Origin: Epiperipatus broadwayi
Lineage: Eukaryota > Onychophora > Udeonychophora > Euonychophora > Peripatidae
Direction of reading: 5' to 3'
NCBI GenBank assembly: GCA_028023455.1
Contig: JAQFVV010006221.1
Location: forward strand, 4,605,166-4,669,165
DNA: 64,000 nt
The position numbers were made by a program, and so were the translations under genes. The notes below the pieces were generated by a model that worked only from the letters and a program-made list of their open reading frames with translations, was not told the origin of the DNA and did no database searches. Of the stretch, positions 26,011 to 36,442 are shown piece by piece; position 1 is the stretch's first letter; every line of letters starts with the position of its first letter.

Positions 26011-26065
26011 TCCATATTACTAATTTATTCATAATAACATATTACTAATTTATTCATAATAACAT
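26011..26065 (+). repeat. Tandem duplication, 28-bp unit
   Basis: CATATTACTAATTTATTCAT plus AATAA occurs twice in direct succession with almost no divergence. It looks like a recent slippage or tandem duplication. Confidence 0.85.
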
Positions 26066-26196
26066 CGATTTTCACTTGTATTAGTTTTTGAAAAAAAAAT
26101 TAATCCTCTTTTCCCAGTTGGCATGAAAAGAAATTTGAAAAATGGGGGAAATATTTTTTGTTTATAATTGAAAATTCAATTCAGATATATCCTTGA

Positions 26197-26325
26197 CATT
26201 GCATGATCACCATTTCTTACGCTTGCTCATAACTGTTATTAAAACAGGCAAAATCTTCTGGCATCCATTGATTACTCTGGCTTGCATTGAATGGCACTAC
26301 TGTATGGAGAGTTTTGCCTGTTTTT
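26197..26325 (+). repeat. Family A composite of two termini
   Basis: An antisense outer end (CATGATCACCATTTCTTACG, then AAAACAGGCAAAAT) runs directly into the sense outer segment (CTTCTGGCATCCATTGATTA, GGCACTACTGTATGGAGAG). The palindrome has collapsed and the ribozyme is missing. Confidence 0.8.
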
Positions 26326-27199
26326 TTTATATATCCTTGACTATCAATTTTAGCTTATAGTATCATCAGCATTATCATCATCAACCATTCACAACTAAAT
26401 ATGGTTATTCCCATTTCAAGAAAAAAAGATAAAAAGTCAAGATGAATAATACAGAAATGAGTTTAGGTACAATGATACAAAATAATTTATGAACCAGAAA
26501 TATATCCACATAACATGCTGATGCATTTTTCTTTCAATTGATATTTTGCCATATTGTCTTTTAACTTCTTCACAAACTTTTTTTTCTAAACAATTTCAAC
26601 ACTATTTCCTCTGCGTAACTTCTTAATAAAAACAAATGAAACAATATAAAGTAAATAGTGTCTGCTACTTCTATGAAAACTAGTCTGTTATTGTTCGTTT
26701 GTTTTACATGTTCCATCTAACAAAGATGCAGTTTTACAATAGTAGAATATATATACTCTTAGTGTAAAAATTTTATTAATATTAGGTGATAAGTAAAGAA
26801 CATTCAAGATTAAATTTTTCATATTTGTCTCCCAATTCAAGTACAAATTCTGAAATATATGTGGAGATATCTAACTTTTTGAATATATTTCTGAATAAGA
26901 AGTCACAGAATGTTTGACAGATGACTGATTACTCAAAATTAATAATATCTAATGAAAAAAAATAAAAGTGGCAAAATATGGGCAGATAAACCTGTATAAA
27001 TTTATAACGTATAACATACATTGTATAAACAAAAAGCAAAACAACGATAAATATAGAAATTCAAAAAAGCATTCTTGAACTCTATGATGAAATAATAAAT
27101 TTAATAAACTTATGTATTTAATAAATAAACTACATTCCCACACATCTTCCCTTTAATATTTGAAATACATGCATTCTTCATATACCTGGAGCTTAATTG
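26326..27199. other. AT-rich stretch, nothing recognised
   Basis: No gene or family was recognised. The open frame at 26949-27143 (-) appears to be chance. Confidence 0.4.
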
Positions 27200-27299
27200 T
27201 AAGTATACAGGATTTGAACACAGACTTTCAGGCACCCTTCAACTATCCACACTATATTATACCACTGATACACATGACCACACACATGTAGATAAGATA

Positions 27300-27363
27300 A
27301 ATAATCACCAATATATGCATTTTGTGCTGAACCAGCACTCATCAGTTGGTACAGATCATCATC
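27300..27363 (-). ncRNA. Family B hammerhead ribozyme, core-mutated
   Basis: On the minus strand, ACCAA is followed by CTGATGAG, a stem II TGCTG-GTT-CAGCA closed by C, then AAAA where GAAA is required, and TTGGT to re-pair stem I. G12 is changed to A, so the ribozyme is predicted inactive. Confidence 0.75.
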
Positions 27364-27896
27364 TCTCACACACATATATAATCAGTGCTCAGCTTATATT
27401 AAGATAGCAAATCTTCATACTTTAATGGACAGGCTTCAATCTACTCCAACTCTTCAGCCATCCATACTAGTGAAAATCTGATGATGGGATGCCCAAATCC
27501 CATGCTGGTGCCAATATTATTGTTATGCCCATGTTGACCTCAAATCATTCTGACCCCTCACGTATAGGACATTATCAGTTTACAATTAAATTCCATGTAT
27601 ATGAAGAATGCCTGTATTTCAAATATTAAACACTAAACCTACATCTTGCACATCCCTCTTCTAAGTATTTAAATGAATAAGGTCCTATACATAAGAGGTC
27701 AGAATGATTTGAGATCAACATGATAATATTGGCATCAGCATGGGCTTTGGGCATTCCATCATCAGATTTTCAATGGTATGGATAGCTGAAGAGTTGGAGA
27801 TTGGAGTATATTGAAACCTGTCCATTAAAGAATGAAGATTTTCTATATTAATATAAACTGAGCACTGATTATATATATATATATATGTGTGTGGGA

Positions 27897-27960
27897 GATG
27901 ATCTGCACCAACTGATGAATACTGGTTCAGCACAAAATATGTATATTGGTGATTATTTAT
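27897..27960 (+). ncRNA. Family B hammerhead ribozyme, core-mutated
   Basis: CACCAA, CTGATGAA, a stem II region ACTGGTTCAG, CACAAAAT and TTGGTG appear in order. Stem I CACCAA/TTGGTG is a perfect 6 bp and the outer helix ATGATC/GATTAT also forms. G12 is A and 10.1 is A, so it is predicted inactive. It mirrors the copy in the left arm. Confidence 0.75.
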
Positions 27961-28045
27961 ATTTTCTACATATGTGTGGTCATGTGTATTAAGATAGTGT
28001 GGATAGTTAAAGGGTGCTTGAAAGTCTGTGTACAAATCTTTCACA

Positions 28046-28762
28046 ATTTCTTTCATTCTTTATTTATATTCCTATATCTGAAATGCAATGTGATACATTA
28101 TTATAAAATCTCTTTTATTTACAAAGCATCATTTTGAAATATAGTTCACATATCTTAAACATTATTTATTACACTACAGTACTTAATATAATGCCACTAA
28201 CAAACAATAATACCTTTTAACAATGTAATTAATAAACAAACAATTATGAAATTTATGAAGTAAAATTTGTTTAATAACCCTAATAAGCATTTGGCATATA
28301 AATTAATATATATAAATGAATATATTGATAATAAAAGCAAGGTGATATTGTTTTCCTTTAACCAATATATAAATATCTGATTTCAAATATGCTTAGTAAT
28401 ACAAATAAAAGAAATTAAAAATAATTGACCTGCAAAAGGAAGAATACAAATATTAAGTGACACAAAGCAAATTAATATAAACTTTCAAAAAAATTTTTTT
28501 TTCTTATTTAAGTTTTTTAATTGTTTTTGTAAATCTAGTTTCTTTACTGAAGAATTTCAGTGACTGAAAGAATTTTCTGTGACTCAAAGAAAATTATTTA
28601 ATTTACATTATTTCCTATTGAATATAAATTGTATGAAATTTATAAATTACATTGATATAAATTAGTAATTTTAGAAAACAAAAAGCTAAAAAAAAATAGT
28701 TAAAATTTATTAATAATTGTACTTTACTATACATTTTAGGAGATAAACATACAAGTCTTTAT
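28046..28762. other. AT-rich stretch, nothing recognised
   Basis: Spacer between two family B palindromes with no gene recognised. Confidence 0.45.
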
Positions 28763-28860
28763 ATGCGGGATTCGAACTCAGACTTTCACACGACATACAA
28801 CTCTCAGTGCCATCTTATATTGCTGACCCACCTGATCACACACACACACATGTTGAAAAG

Positions 28861-28925
28861 ATAAATAATCATCAATATACATATTTCGCGCTAAACCAGC
28901 ACTCATCAGTTGGTCCAGATTACCA
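28861..28925 (-). ncRNA. Family B hammerhead ribozyme, intact core
   Basis: Minus-strand reading: ACCAA, CTGATGAG, stem II TGCT-GGTTT-AGCG closed by G10.1-C11.1, CGAAA, ATATGTAT, A (cleavage position 17), TTGAT. All required core residues are present. Stem I has one C-A mismatch (CCAA against TTGA). The eight bases in place of stem III, AUAUGUAU, pair with a second copy of themselves if U-G pairs are allowed, but cannot form a stable hairpin alone. Dimeric cleavage is therefore the inferred mode. Confidence 0.8.
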
Positions 28926-29105
28926 TATCCACACATATATACAATCAGTACTCAGCTTTGAACATTCCATCATCATATTTTCAATGAAATGGAAGGCTGA
29001 AGAGTTGTGGGTTGGAGTATTTTGAAGAGCCTGTCCATTAAATTATGAAGATTGGCTATCTTAATATAAAGCTGAGTACTGATTGTATATATGTGTGGAG
29101 CTGGT

Positions 29106-29165
29106 AATCTGGACCAACTGGTGAGTGCTGGTTTAGTACAAAATATGTCTATTGGTTATTATTTA
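29106..29165 (+). ncRNA. Family B hammerhead ribozyme, eroded
   Basis: Mirror of the 28861-28925 ribozyme. CTGGTGAG (A6 to G) and ACAAAAT (G12 to A) break the core, while stem I ACCAA/TTGGT is still perfect. Predicted inactive. Confidence 0.7.
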
Positions 29166-29179
29166 TCTTTTCAACATGT

Positions 29180-29262
29180 GTGTGTGATCAGGTGGGTCAG
29201 CATCATAAGTTGGCACTGAGAGTTGTAAGTTGTGTGAAAGTCTGAGTTCGAATCCCGCATAT
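29180..29262 (+). ncRNA. tRNA-like segment at family B end, pol III boxes
   Basis: TGATCAGGTGGGTCAGCA resembles an A box and D arm. GAGTTCGAATCCCGC, 50 bases further on, is an almost perfect B box. The spacing is wider than in most tRNAs, closer to Leu/Ser types. A complementary copy lies at 28763-28845. If active, these boxes would drive outward transcription away from the adjacent ribozyme. This is an inference from motif matches only. Confidence 0.55.
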
Positions 29263-29279
29263 ATTACATATGTAAATGC

Positions 29280-29545
29280 AGGTGTAATTTTCACTACACT
29301 ACTCTCATGTAAAGTAGGGATTGATTTCTATCTGCTTTTAACATCTTGTAGAGGGATATAATCATAAACATATTAATAAAGAAATGCGAAAAGTATGTAT
29401 GATCCCCAAGATTCATATTTCATGCTGGACTAGCACTCATCAGTTGGCCTGGATCTCTTACACATATTTTTATCATTATTCAGTATATATAGACAGCCAA
29501 TTATTACAATTTAATTGATTGCATGAAAGTGATGTGGTAAAAATT
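29280..29545. mobile_element. Family C copy
   Basis: It starts GTAATTTTCACTACACTACTC, passes through ACATCTTGTAGAGGGATATA and an antisense hammerhead, and ends after GCCAATTATTACAATTTAATT. The same order of blocks occurs at 35278-35545, 36100-36480 and 37080-37960. This family has no recognised coding region. Confidence 0.8.
29401..29455 (-). ncRNA. Family C hammerhead ribozyme, intact core
   Basis: Minus-strand reading: GATCC, AGG, CCAA, CTGATGAG, TGCT-AGTCC-AGCA, TGAAAT, ATGAAT, C (cleavage), TTGG, GGATC. Stem I is CCAA/TTGG and GATCC/GGATC with a three-base bulge. Stem II closes with a G-U pair. All core bases are present. Stem III is reduced to two base pairs at most, so dimer formation would be needed. 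Confidence 0.8.
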
Positions 29546-31212
29546 AGACTATAGAAATATTATTCATTAAGTGGATAATCTCTAGACACTAATAAAAATT
29601 ATTAATGTAAGTCTTTATTTTATCAATGTCTCAGTCATCTGTTATTAGTATATAAATTTCTTTTTTACTTTATAATTTTACTAGAATAGATTTCTGCCAA
29701 ACTTATTAAGTAGTGCATGAAGTAGTGACGATTCTCTTTCCAATACGATCGACTTTTGCCCCAGGCCCCACAAACTCCAGAAACGGTTTTGCTTGTACCA
29801 TTTGTTTTTCAATATCTATTGCATTTCTTTAAAAAATACATAGTAAGTATTGTCCTGTATTCTTTCTAGACAGATGCTTTAAAAAATAATTGCCACCATT
29901 TTTCTTTAAGATTTTTTGTTTTGTTTATGAATTTATTCCATAAAAAGTCAATTCATTTCCTATTTTATTTTTTTAAGATTAAATTTTTAACGTTTCTTTA
30001 TTTACATTTCCGCTATCAAATAACTTTCAAGAATAAGAAAAAATTAAATAAAAGTAATTAATTAGAAATAAAGTTAAGCAAAATATTTTTAAAAAGTAGT
30101 GTCACATTTTTATAAATGTAAGGCTTCAAAGGGTTAAGCAGTTATGGGAAATTATATTTATTTGATGAAATTAATTTTACAATTGAAGTGACAATAATTA
30201 TTGGTAATCATATTCTCAGCTTATCTCTGGTTTACTTAGAAGTAGATAACTTATATTGCTCTCAAACAAAGTTTGCTCACTTACGTAATCATTTGAACGG
30301 CGTAGTATTCATAACATTTTCAATACAATAGTCAGTTTATGATTGTTTTGCCCACACAGACTGAAATGGTATTTTGTCGTGGATATTCACTATGCTTAAC
30401 TGATACCATAGTAACCTATATAGTTGCTGTCCGATATAAAACAGATATTAATAAAAAGTAATTCGAAGAAAAAATAAACAAAACAAATGGAAGGAAGTGA
30501 AAAAAAAAACATGTTTTTGAAAGACTATTAAAAGGTAAAGTGAAAGTTAATTAGATTTTGGTATAAGACAAAAAGAAATAAAATCAATAGCTAAAAAAAA
30601 ACTGCAACTTACTCATGATATTTCAGGCAATACACACGTGTTATGAAGAACCTCTTAAGGCAGTATTTCCATATTCATGACTATGTCCTTGATTCGAATC
30701 TAGACTTAGCAAATTCAAAACTTGTTTAAATAGCCAATCCCTAGCTATCCCAGATTATAATCAAATATTAGTTGATAAGTGGATATATAGCTTATTTTAG
30801 CGAAAAGGGAAAACAAATATGAACCCAGATCCACCAACTGGCAAGTCTGGTGAATGCTATATCTCTAGAAATATCTGAAGAGCTTTGCTGCCTGGGAAAA
30901 TATTTAAAGCCTCTTTTTATCTTTTCTCACTAGTTTAGAGCCCATGACAGAAATCAACAAGTTGTATTGGAATAAAATAAAATAGGTTCTCTCAACAATG
31001 CTTAATCAAAGAAGCAGAAAGATCTGTGCAGTATAACATTAGCTAATAAAAGATGAGGACAGCAATCTCAATTAATATTTTATAGCTCTCTTTAAAATTA
31101 ATAAACAGGGGTTTTTTTGAGAGGTAGGGAGGAGGGGCTAGGTTGCTTATGCTTTTATTAGTATACCTTAAATAAACAATTACTTTTTTTTTTTGATAAT
31201 GATTAAAATAAA
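29546..31212. other. AT-rich stretch, nothing recognised
   Basis: No gene was recognised. Less AT-rich text near 29730-29790 and 30700-30960 gave no clear open reading. Confidence 0.4.
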
Positions 31213-31220
31213 CTTTCTAG

Positions 31221-32085
31221 GGTAAACATGAACTTACCAGGTCAAAACAAAATTCGAATTTTGTTTCAAATTTTTCTCACCAGAGTGTTTCTTGTCGAAT
31301 TACTGTCAATTGTAGTTTTCGTTTATAGAAAAGATAAAATTCACAAATCAAATTCCTATAGGTAGGATTGGAATAAAGTATTGCTGGTAGTATGAAATTG
31401 TTACGAAATATGTTCATCAAAAATATCACTGAGGAACAATTCGAGAAGGTCAGTGGGTCTTTGGTGGGATAGAGAGAAATTCAGGAAAGTGTTTCTTGGT
31501 AGAGCTTCTCAACCGATCAGCTGAAACTCTCGAAGCAAAAATACAATAATATATTTTGCCAGGGACCCACATCATTATGGACGGATGGGGTGCATACAAC
31601 AAATTAAGCATAATCCATAATGATGTATATATGCACTCTGTCATTGTACACCAGGAGAACTTTGTTGATCCTCATGACCCTGATATGCACACACAAAATG
31701 TGGAAAATATGTGGATGAGAGCTAAACACAAGCATAAACATCAGGTGTGATACCAGCAGTACTTTATTTGAATCCACTTACAGGAATTTGCTTTTAGGAC
31801 TCTACATGTCTGACACCGTCTTTGCGAATTTTATCACTATTACAAGCGAAAACTACAATGGACAGTAATTATTAATGTTGGTAGGATATATTGTTATTAT
31901 TTTAATAAATTATTTTTTATAATATAATTATTTGTTATTAATTATTATTATTTTGTATTATAATTTTATGTCGCCGTGTATTTGATATTTCACAACAAAT
32001 TTTTAAATAATTCGACAAGAAACACTCTGGTGAAAAAAATTTGAACTACAAAATTTTGTCGTGACCTGGTAACTTCATGTTTACC
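31221..32085 (+). mobile_element. Merlin-like DNA transposon, 865 bp
   Basis: Terminal inverted repeats of about 80 bases start GGTAAACATGAA on the left and end TTCATGTTTACC on the right, with further matches (CCAGAGTGTTTCTTGTCGAATT against its complement). The flanks CTTTCTAG (31213-31220) and CTTTCTAA (32086-32093) form an 8-base target duplication with one difference, matching Merlin elements (8-9 bp). It carries a transposase relic and appears shortened at the 5-prime side of the coding region. Confidence 0.9.
31444..31800 (+). pseudogene. Merlin (IS1595-like) transposase relic
   Basis: The frame beginning near 31452 reads WVFGGIERNSGKCFLVELL, then a stop, then LPGTHIIMDGWGAYNKL, HSVIVHQENFVDP and HTQNVENMWMRAK. 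These are the central and C-terminal blocks of the IS1595/ISXO2-type DDE transposase that defines Merlin. The second acidic residue (IIMDGW) and the final acidic residue (NVENMW) remain. The N-terminal block with the first aspartate was not found, and the frame has an internal TAA and an early TGA near 31748. Inactive. Confidence 0.88.
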
Positions 32086-32189
32086 CTTTCTAACAGTTTA
32101 AATCATAATTATTTAACTAATTAATTATTAAACAATTATAATATTTAGATTAGCTAATTTTTGTAAAAAAAAACAACTAATAGTAGCAA

Positions 32190-32640
32190 TTTTCTCCATA
32201 CAATATTGCTACGTAGTGCAAACCATGATAATCAATGGATGTTAGAAGATTAGCGCTTAAGATTCCTATATAGTACCTAGTCATCCAATATCTCCAGGCT
32301 AGTTTCTAATTTATGGATTTCATCATTGACGAGCAAAGGTTTCTCATGATCTGCTCCTCAATGAACTAGCAACTAGTCTGGGATATACTGGATGAGTAGG
32401 CACTAGATAGAGGTTTGGCTCCTCACTGATGAAAGACATAAACTAGAATGTAGTCTGTGGATATTGAATGATTTAGGTATTAGATAAGGAGTTGATGCAC
32501 TAACCTTCTAGCATCCATTGATTACTATGGCTTGCACTAGGTGGCAATATTGTAATGAGAAATTTGCTACTATATTAAGAGATTATATAAGCCTAAGAAA
32601 TAGTAATTATATGATGTGGGATAGTGGTTTAAAAATACAA
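32190..32640. mobile_element. Family A, diverged palindromic copy
   Basis: Both termini are recognisable (TTTTCTCCATACAATATTGC on the left, GGCAATATTGTAATGAGAAATTTGC on the right). Three ribozyme-region fragments lie between, one antisense and two sense, suggesting partial duplication. The sense copy at 32416-32470 keeps CTCACTGATGA but has GAAT instead of GAAA. All are predicted dead. Confidence 0.75.
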
Positions 32641-34486
32641 TAGATAATGTTTTCAAATAGTCAATCACTGTCAATTTTTTTATAAGTTTACTATTTATAA
32701 TTAGGACTATTATCATATATGCACATGTTCACAACAAAACTAAACCTCATTACACAAATCATTATATAAAATTTTTAATACAAGATACTAAAATAAATAA
32801 TGCTATGGCAGTAGCAATTAATATTACATCACCAAAAGTCATCAAAATTAACCACTTGGTCATAATATCAGCAAATAATGGAAACTTAACATAAGAAGTA
32901 TGTGCAATATAAAAATTATTATTTATTATAAAGTTCAAAATTAATTGATCTATCTATCCTGTGTGCTTTGGTACAATGATATATTGAGCAATTCAATAGC
33001 TTAAGGTCTCTGGATCGAAACTCAATTCTGTTATATAATTTCTCAACTAACAACTCATTTGATTATTACTGACCTGTGTAACTCAGCACAGTATAGACTG
33101 ATGAATTCATTAGTGAGTGCTCAAAGATAAATTTTTAGCTAAATAACACACATAAAAAAAAGTTCTTAGATTAACTGAATGGAAGTGTTAAATACTCAAT
33201 CTGTCATTAAAAATCTTGGATGTCACATGACCTACTAAACAATTATTCATGTGATATTAGTATTAATATTCATAAAAAGTGCATGTATGTTAGCTTGAAA
33301 GGATGATCTTTAATATATTATTTATTCTGTATATAGTATTATTAGGTCTGTGTGGCATTTTTCATACTCTCAAATAAATAATATAGTTTTATATAAGATG
33401 TCCATTTGCTATTCCTTTGTACATTGAAATTGGTTGACTGCAGCTACTGCAATAGATCTGTTCACCAAAATCCAATCTTACAATAAGCCTATTCATGTTT
33501 TATAATAGCCAGTGCCAGTCTTGGAATTTTGAGGTCCCAGGGACAAATAAGTAGTAGGGCACCAAGTAAATAAAAAAAATATATAAATAAATAAAATCTT
33601 TGAATTATTAATACAAGAAAAGAACATACAACATTTATTTTTATCTAAACAGAAACCATCAGCCATTTGCCTATTTATAAAAACAAATGGTGAGATGTTT
33701 GGAAATTTAGTGCATTTCATTTCAAAAGCTTTAGCTTTATATATAAGAATTTGTATAAAATGTCAATCTTTCCATCTACTTTATTAATGCATAAGATACA
33801 TATTGGTTTGTTAATTAAAATAAGATAGCACAATGCAGGTCCTCACAAGCCCTGGGCATACCCCTGGTTGATGCTGCTGATAATATCTATACATTATTGT
33901 TTTTGATTATATTATATTTAGTGTTTTATTTGTGTGTACATATCAAGTGTGAAAAATAAAAAAAATGTCATTGGCAAAGTAGAAAAGAAATGTTAGTAAT
34001 ATTCAAATACTTAAATATTGAACATTGTAAGAAGAAAGAGGAAAGATTATTAGGTGCTTCAAATTGCAGATAAATATTATTTTTAAAAAACCTTGAAAAA
34101 AAACATGTCCATATAGATTAATGAGTCCTACTAGTATGCACATGGAAATAATGCCCTATGGGATTTGGTCTCAAGGTCCATAGATGGCATCTAGGTTTAT
34201 TACTTCCAGCATTTGAACTTCTCAAACTCCTGAGCCAATACAAAGTCATTCAATTTATTTATTTTATTTTAAAAGAAATAATAAATATATAATTCCTTGC
34301 TAATATTACAACATATTGGTTGCAATATAATGAAATATGAAAGGTAAAAGAAGCGGCAAACAAAACTTGCTTAATATTTCTGTAGCATAACAGAATGGGG
34401 TAGTAATAATTACACTACAGAATAGTATTCATTACTGGGATAATCTCTTATCTATTGAATGACTAATATATAAACTAAGGCAGTAA
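32641..34486. other. AT-rich stretch, nothing recognised
   Basis: No gene was found. Text near 33270-33320 is related to the repeat at 63765-63810. Confidence 0.4.
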
Positions 34487-35230
34487 ATCATTTTTCCCCA
34501 GGCTATCACCTAAAAGCACTAAATGTTGAACAAAGGAATCAAGAATAGAATGAATCACTTATTTTTAGCTAAGAATAGGTGATTCATTCTATTCTTGATT
34601 CCTTTGTTGGCAAAGGTATGCTTATAAACAGCAGCTAAGAATTCTTGATTCCTTTGGTGACAAAGGTATGCTTATAAACATCAGAACAGTGAAGAATAGG
34701 TGATTCATCACTTAAAAGCACTCTAAATGTTGAACAAAGGAATCAAGAATAGAATGAATCACCTATTTTTAGCTAAGAATATGTGATTCATTCTATTTTT
34801 GATTCCTTTGTTCAACATTTAGAGTGCTTTTAAGTTGTAGCCTGGGAAAAAGTGATTTGCTCCCTTTGTTTACATATATCTTGAGCTATGTTTAATTTAA
34901 AAGTTTACATATTAAATCTTGTTTAATTATTACAATCAAGGTGCTAAAAGTGAAATGCTGTCTCTATTTTTGTATTATTAATTATGAGTTTAATAACTCT
35001 TAAGTGCCATATTCCATCCGGTTGATAAATTAATTTCACTCAGAATTACCTAAAATGTTGACAAAGAAATGCTTATAAACATTAGAGCAGCTAAGGATAG
35101 GTGATTCATTCTATTCGTGATTACTTTGTTCAATATTTAGAGTGCTTTTAAGTCATAGCCTGAAGAAAAGTGATTTACTCCCTTTGTTTACATATATTTT
35201 GAGCTATATTTAATTTAAAAATTTGAATGA
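34487..35230. repeat. Nested palindromes built from one short unit
   Basis: The unit CAAAGGAATCAAGAATAGAA and its complement occur repeatedly. Two hairpins (about 34508-34610 and 34705-34820) share the loop sequence TTTTTAGCTAAGAATA. Blocks GACAAAGGTATGCTTATAAACA and AGAGTGCTTTTAAG accompany them. A single-arm relative follows at 35060-35230. Repeated inverted duplication of a foldback element is the simplest reading. Confidence 0.75.
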
Positions 35231-35277
35231 CTAATTAAAATTTTTAATAAAACTTGCTTACAGTTTAATATCTCTAT

Positions 35278-35563
35278 AGGGTAATTTTCACTACACCACT
35301 TTCATGCAAGGTAGGATATGGTTTCTATCTATTTCAACACCTTGTGGAGAGATATAACCATAAACATATGACCAAAGACATTATGAAAAAGAAAAGATGT
35401 TTGATCCACAAGATTCACATTTTGTGCTGAACCAGCATTCATCAGTTAGCCCAGATCAGAATCTCTTACACATATATTTAGCCAATTACTACAATTCAAA
35501 TGATGTGTCAAATTCACTGTCCTTAACATTATACAAACCACTTAAATGAGGGTAATCAAGTAT
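35278..35563. mobile_element. Family C copy, cut by the assembly gap
   Basis: GTAATTTTCACTACACCACT, CACCTTGTGGAGAGATATAA and an antisense hammerhead (35403-35457) appear in the usual order. The ribozyme has G12 changed to A and 10.1 changed to A. The copy runs into the 500-N gap, past CCTTAACATTATAC, which recurs as TTAACATTATAC just after the gap. Confidence 0.8.
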
Positions 35564-36063
35564 NNNNNNNNNNNNNNNNNNNNNNNNNNNNNNNNNNNNN
35601 NNNNNNNNNNNNNNNNNNNNNNNNNNNNNNNNNNNNNNNNNNNNNNNNNNNNNNNNNNNNNNNNNNNNNNNNNNNNNNNNNNNNNNNNNNNNNNNNNNNN
35701 NNNNNNNNNNNNNNNNNNNNNNNNNNNNNNNNNNNNNNNNNNNNNNNNNNNNNNNNNNNNNNNNNNNNNNNNNNNNNNNNNNNNNNNNNNNNNNNNNNNN
35801 NNNNNNNNNNNNNNNNNNNNNNNNNNNNNNNNNNNNNNNNNNNNNNNNNNNNNNNNNNNNNNNNNNNNNNNNNNNNNNNNNNNNNNNNNNNNNNNNNNNN
35901 NNNNNNNNNNNNNNNNNNNNNNNNNNNNNNNNNNNNNNNNNNNNNNNNNNNNNNNNNNNNNNNNNNNNNNNNNNNNNNNNNNNNNNNNNNNNNNNNNNNN
36001 NNNNNNNNNNNNNNNNNNNNNNNNNNNNNNNNNNNNNNNNNNNNNNNNNNNNNNNNNNNNNNN
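35564..36063. other. Assembly gap, 500 N
   Basis: Exactly 500 undetermined bases between two family C copies. The same TTAACATTATAC and CACTTAAATGAG text lies on both sides, so the gap may hide a tandem or collapsed repeat. Confidence 0.99.
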
Positions 36064-36212
36064 TTAACATTATACCCACTTAAATGAGTAATATTTATGT
36101 AGTGTAATTTTCACCACACTACCCCCATGCAAGGTCCCTGGCTTCTATCCATTTTTAACACCTTGTGGAGATATGTAATTATAAACATATGGACCAAAGA
36201 CAAAAAGATCTA

Positions 36213-36268
36213 TGACCCCCAAGATATACATTTCATGCTGAACCAACACTCATCAGCTGGCCAGAACA
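36213..36268 (-). ncRNA. Family C hammerhead ribozyme, intact core
   Basis: Minus-strand reading: GGCCAG, CTGATGAG, TGTTG-GTT-CAGCA, TGAAA, ATGTATAT, C, TTGG. Stem I pairs CCAG with TTGG (one G-U). Stem II closes G-U. The stem III substitute AUGUAUAU is fully self-complementary between two molecules (with G-U). The core is intact. Confidence 0.75.
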
Positions 36269-36307
36269 TAATCTCTTATACATATCTTTATCATTGTTCA
36301 GTATCTA

Positions 36308-36442
36308 TATATAGATAGATAGATGGATGGATAGATAGATAGGTGTGGATGGTAATTAGATAGGTAGTGAAGGAGGGAGGAAAGTAGCTAGCTAGTTAGA
36401 TAGATAGGTAGGTAAGTGGGTGGGTGGGTGGGTAGGTAAGGA
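36308..36442. repeat. GATA/GGTA microsatellite
   Basis: Imperfect tetranucleotide runs of GATA, GGAT, GGTA and GGTG, interrupted around 36345-36395. This is simple-sequence expansion inside a family C copy. Confidence 0.9.

Larger units (their letters stand above)
27200..28045. mobile_element. Family B giant palindrome, arms about 380 bp
   Basis: The left arm (27200-27575) and right arm (27665-28045) are inverted copies with scattered differences. Matching pairs include ATTTGAACACAGACTTTCAGG with the complement of TTGAAAGTCTGTGTACAAAT, CTATCCACACTAT with ATAGTGTGGATAG, and CAAATCATTCTGACC with GGTCAGAATGATTTG. About 90 bases separate the arms. Each arm carries a hammerhead relic at the same relative place. 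The open frame at 27715-28056 is only a reading of one arm. Confidence 0.85.
28763..29262. mobile_element. Family B palindrome with ribozymes and tRNA-like ends
   Basis: The left arm begins ATGCGGGATTCGAACTCAG and the right arm ends with its complement CTGAGTTCGAATCCCGCAT. Arms of about 200 bases flank a non-palindromic centre of roughly 100. From outside in, each arm has a tRNA-like segment, a hammerhead and a short segment ending near CTGAGTACTGAT. The right arm is in sense orientation and the left in antisense. Confidence 0.85.

Noticed and set aside
27715-28056. A 113-residue minus-strand open frame.
   Set aside because: It is a reading through one arm of the family B palindrome, including its ribozyme, and has no protein-like features.
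31450-31644. A minus-strand open frame opposite the Merlin transposase.
   Set aside because: It is the shadow of the transposase relic on the plus strand, which has clear family motifs.
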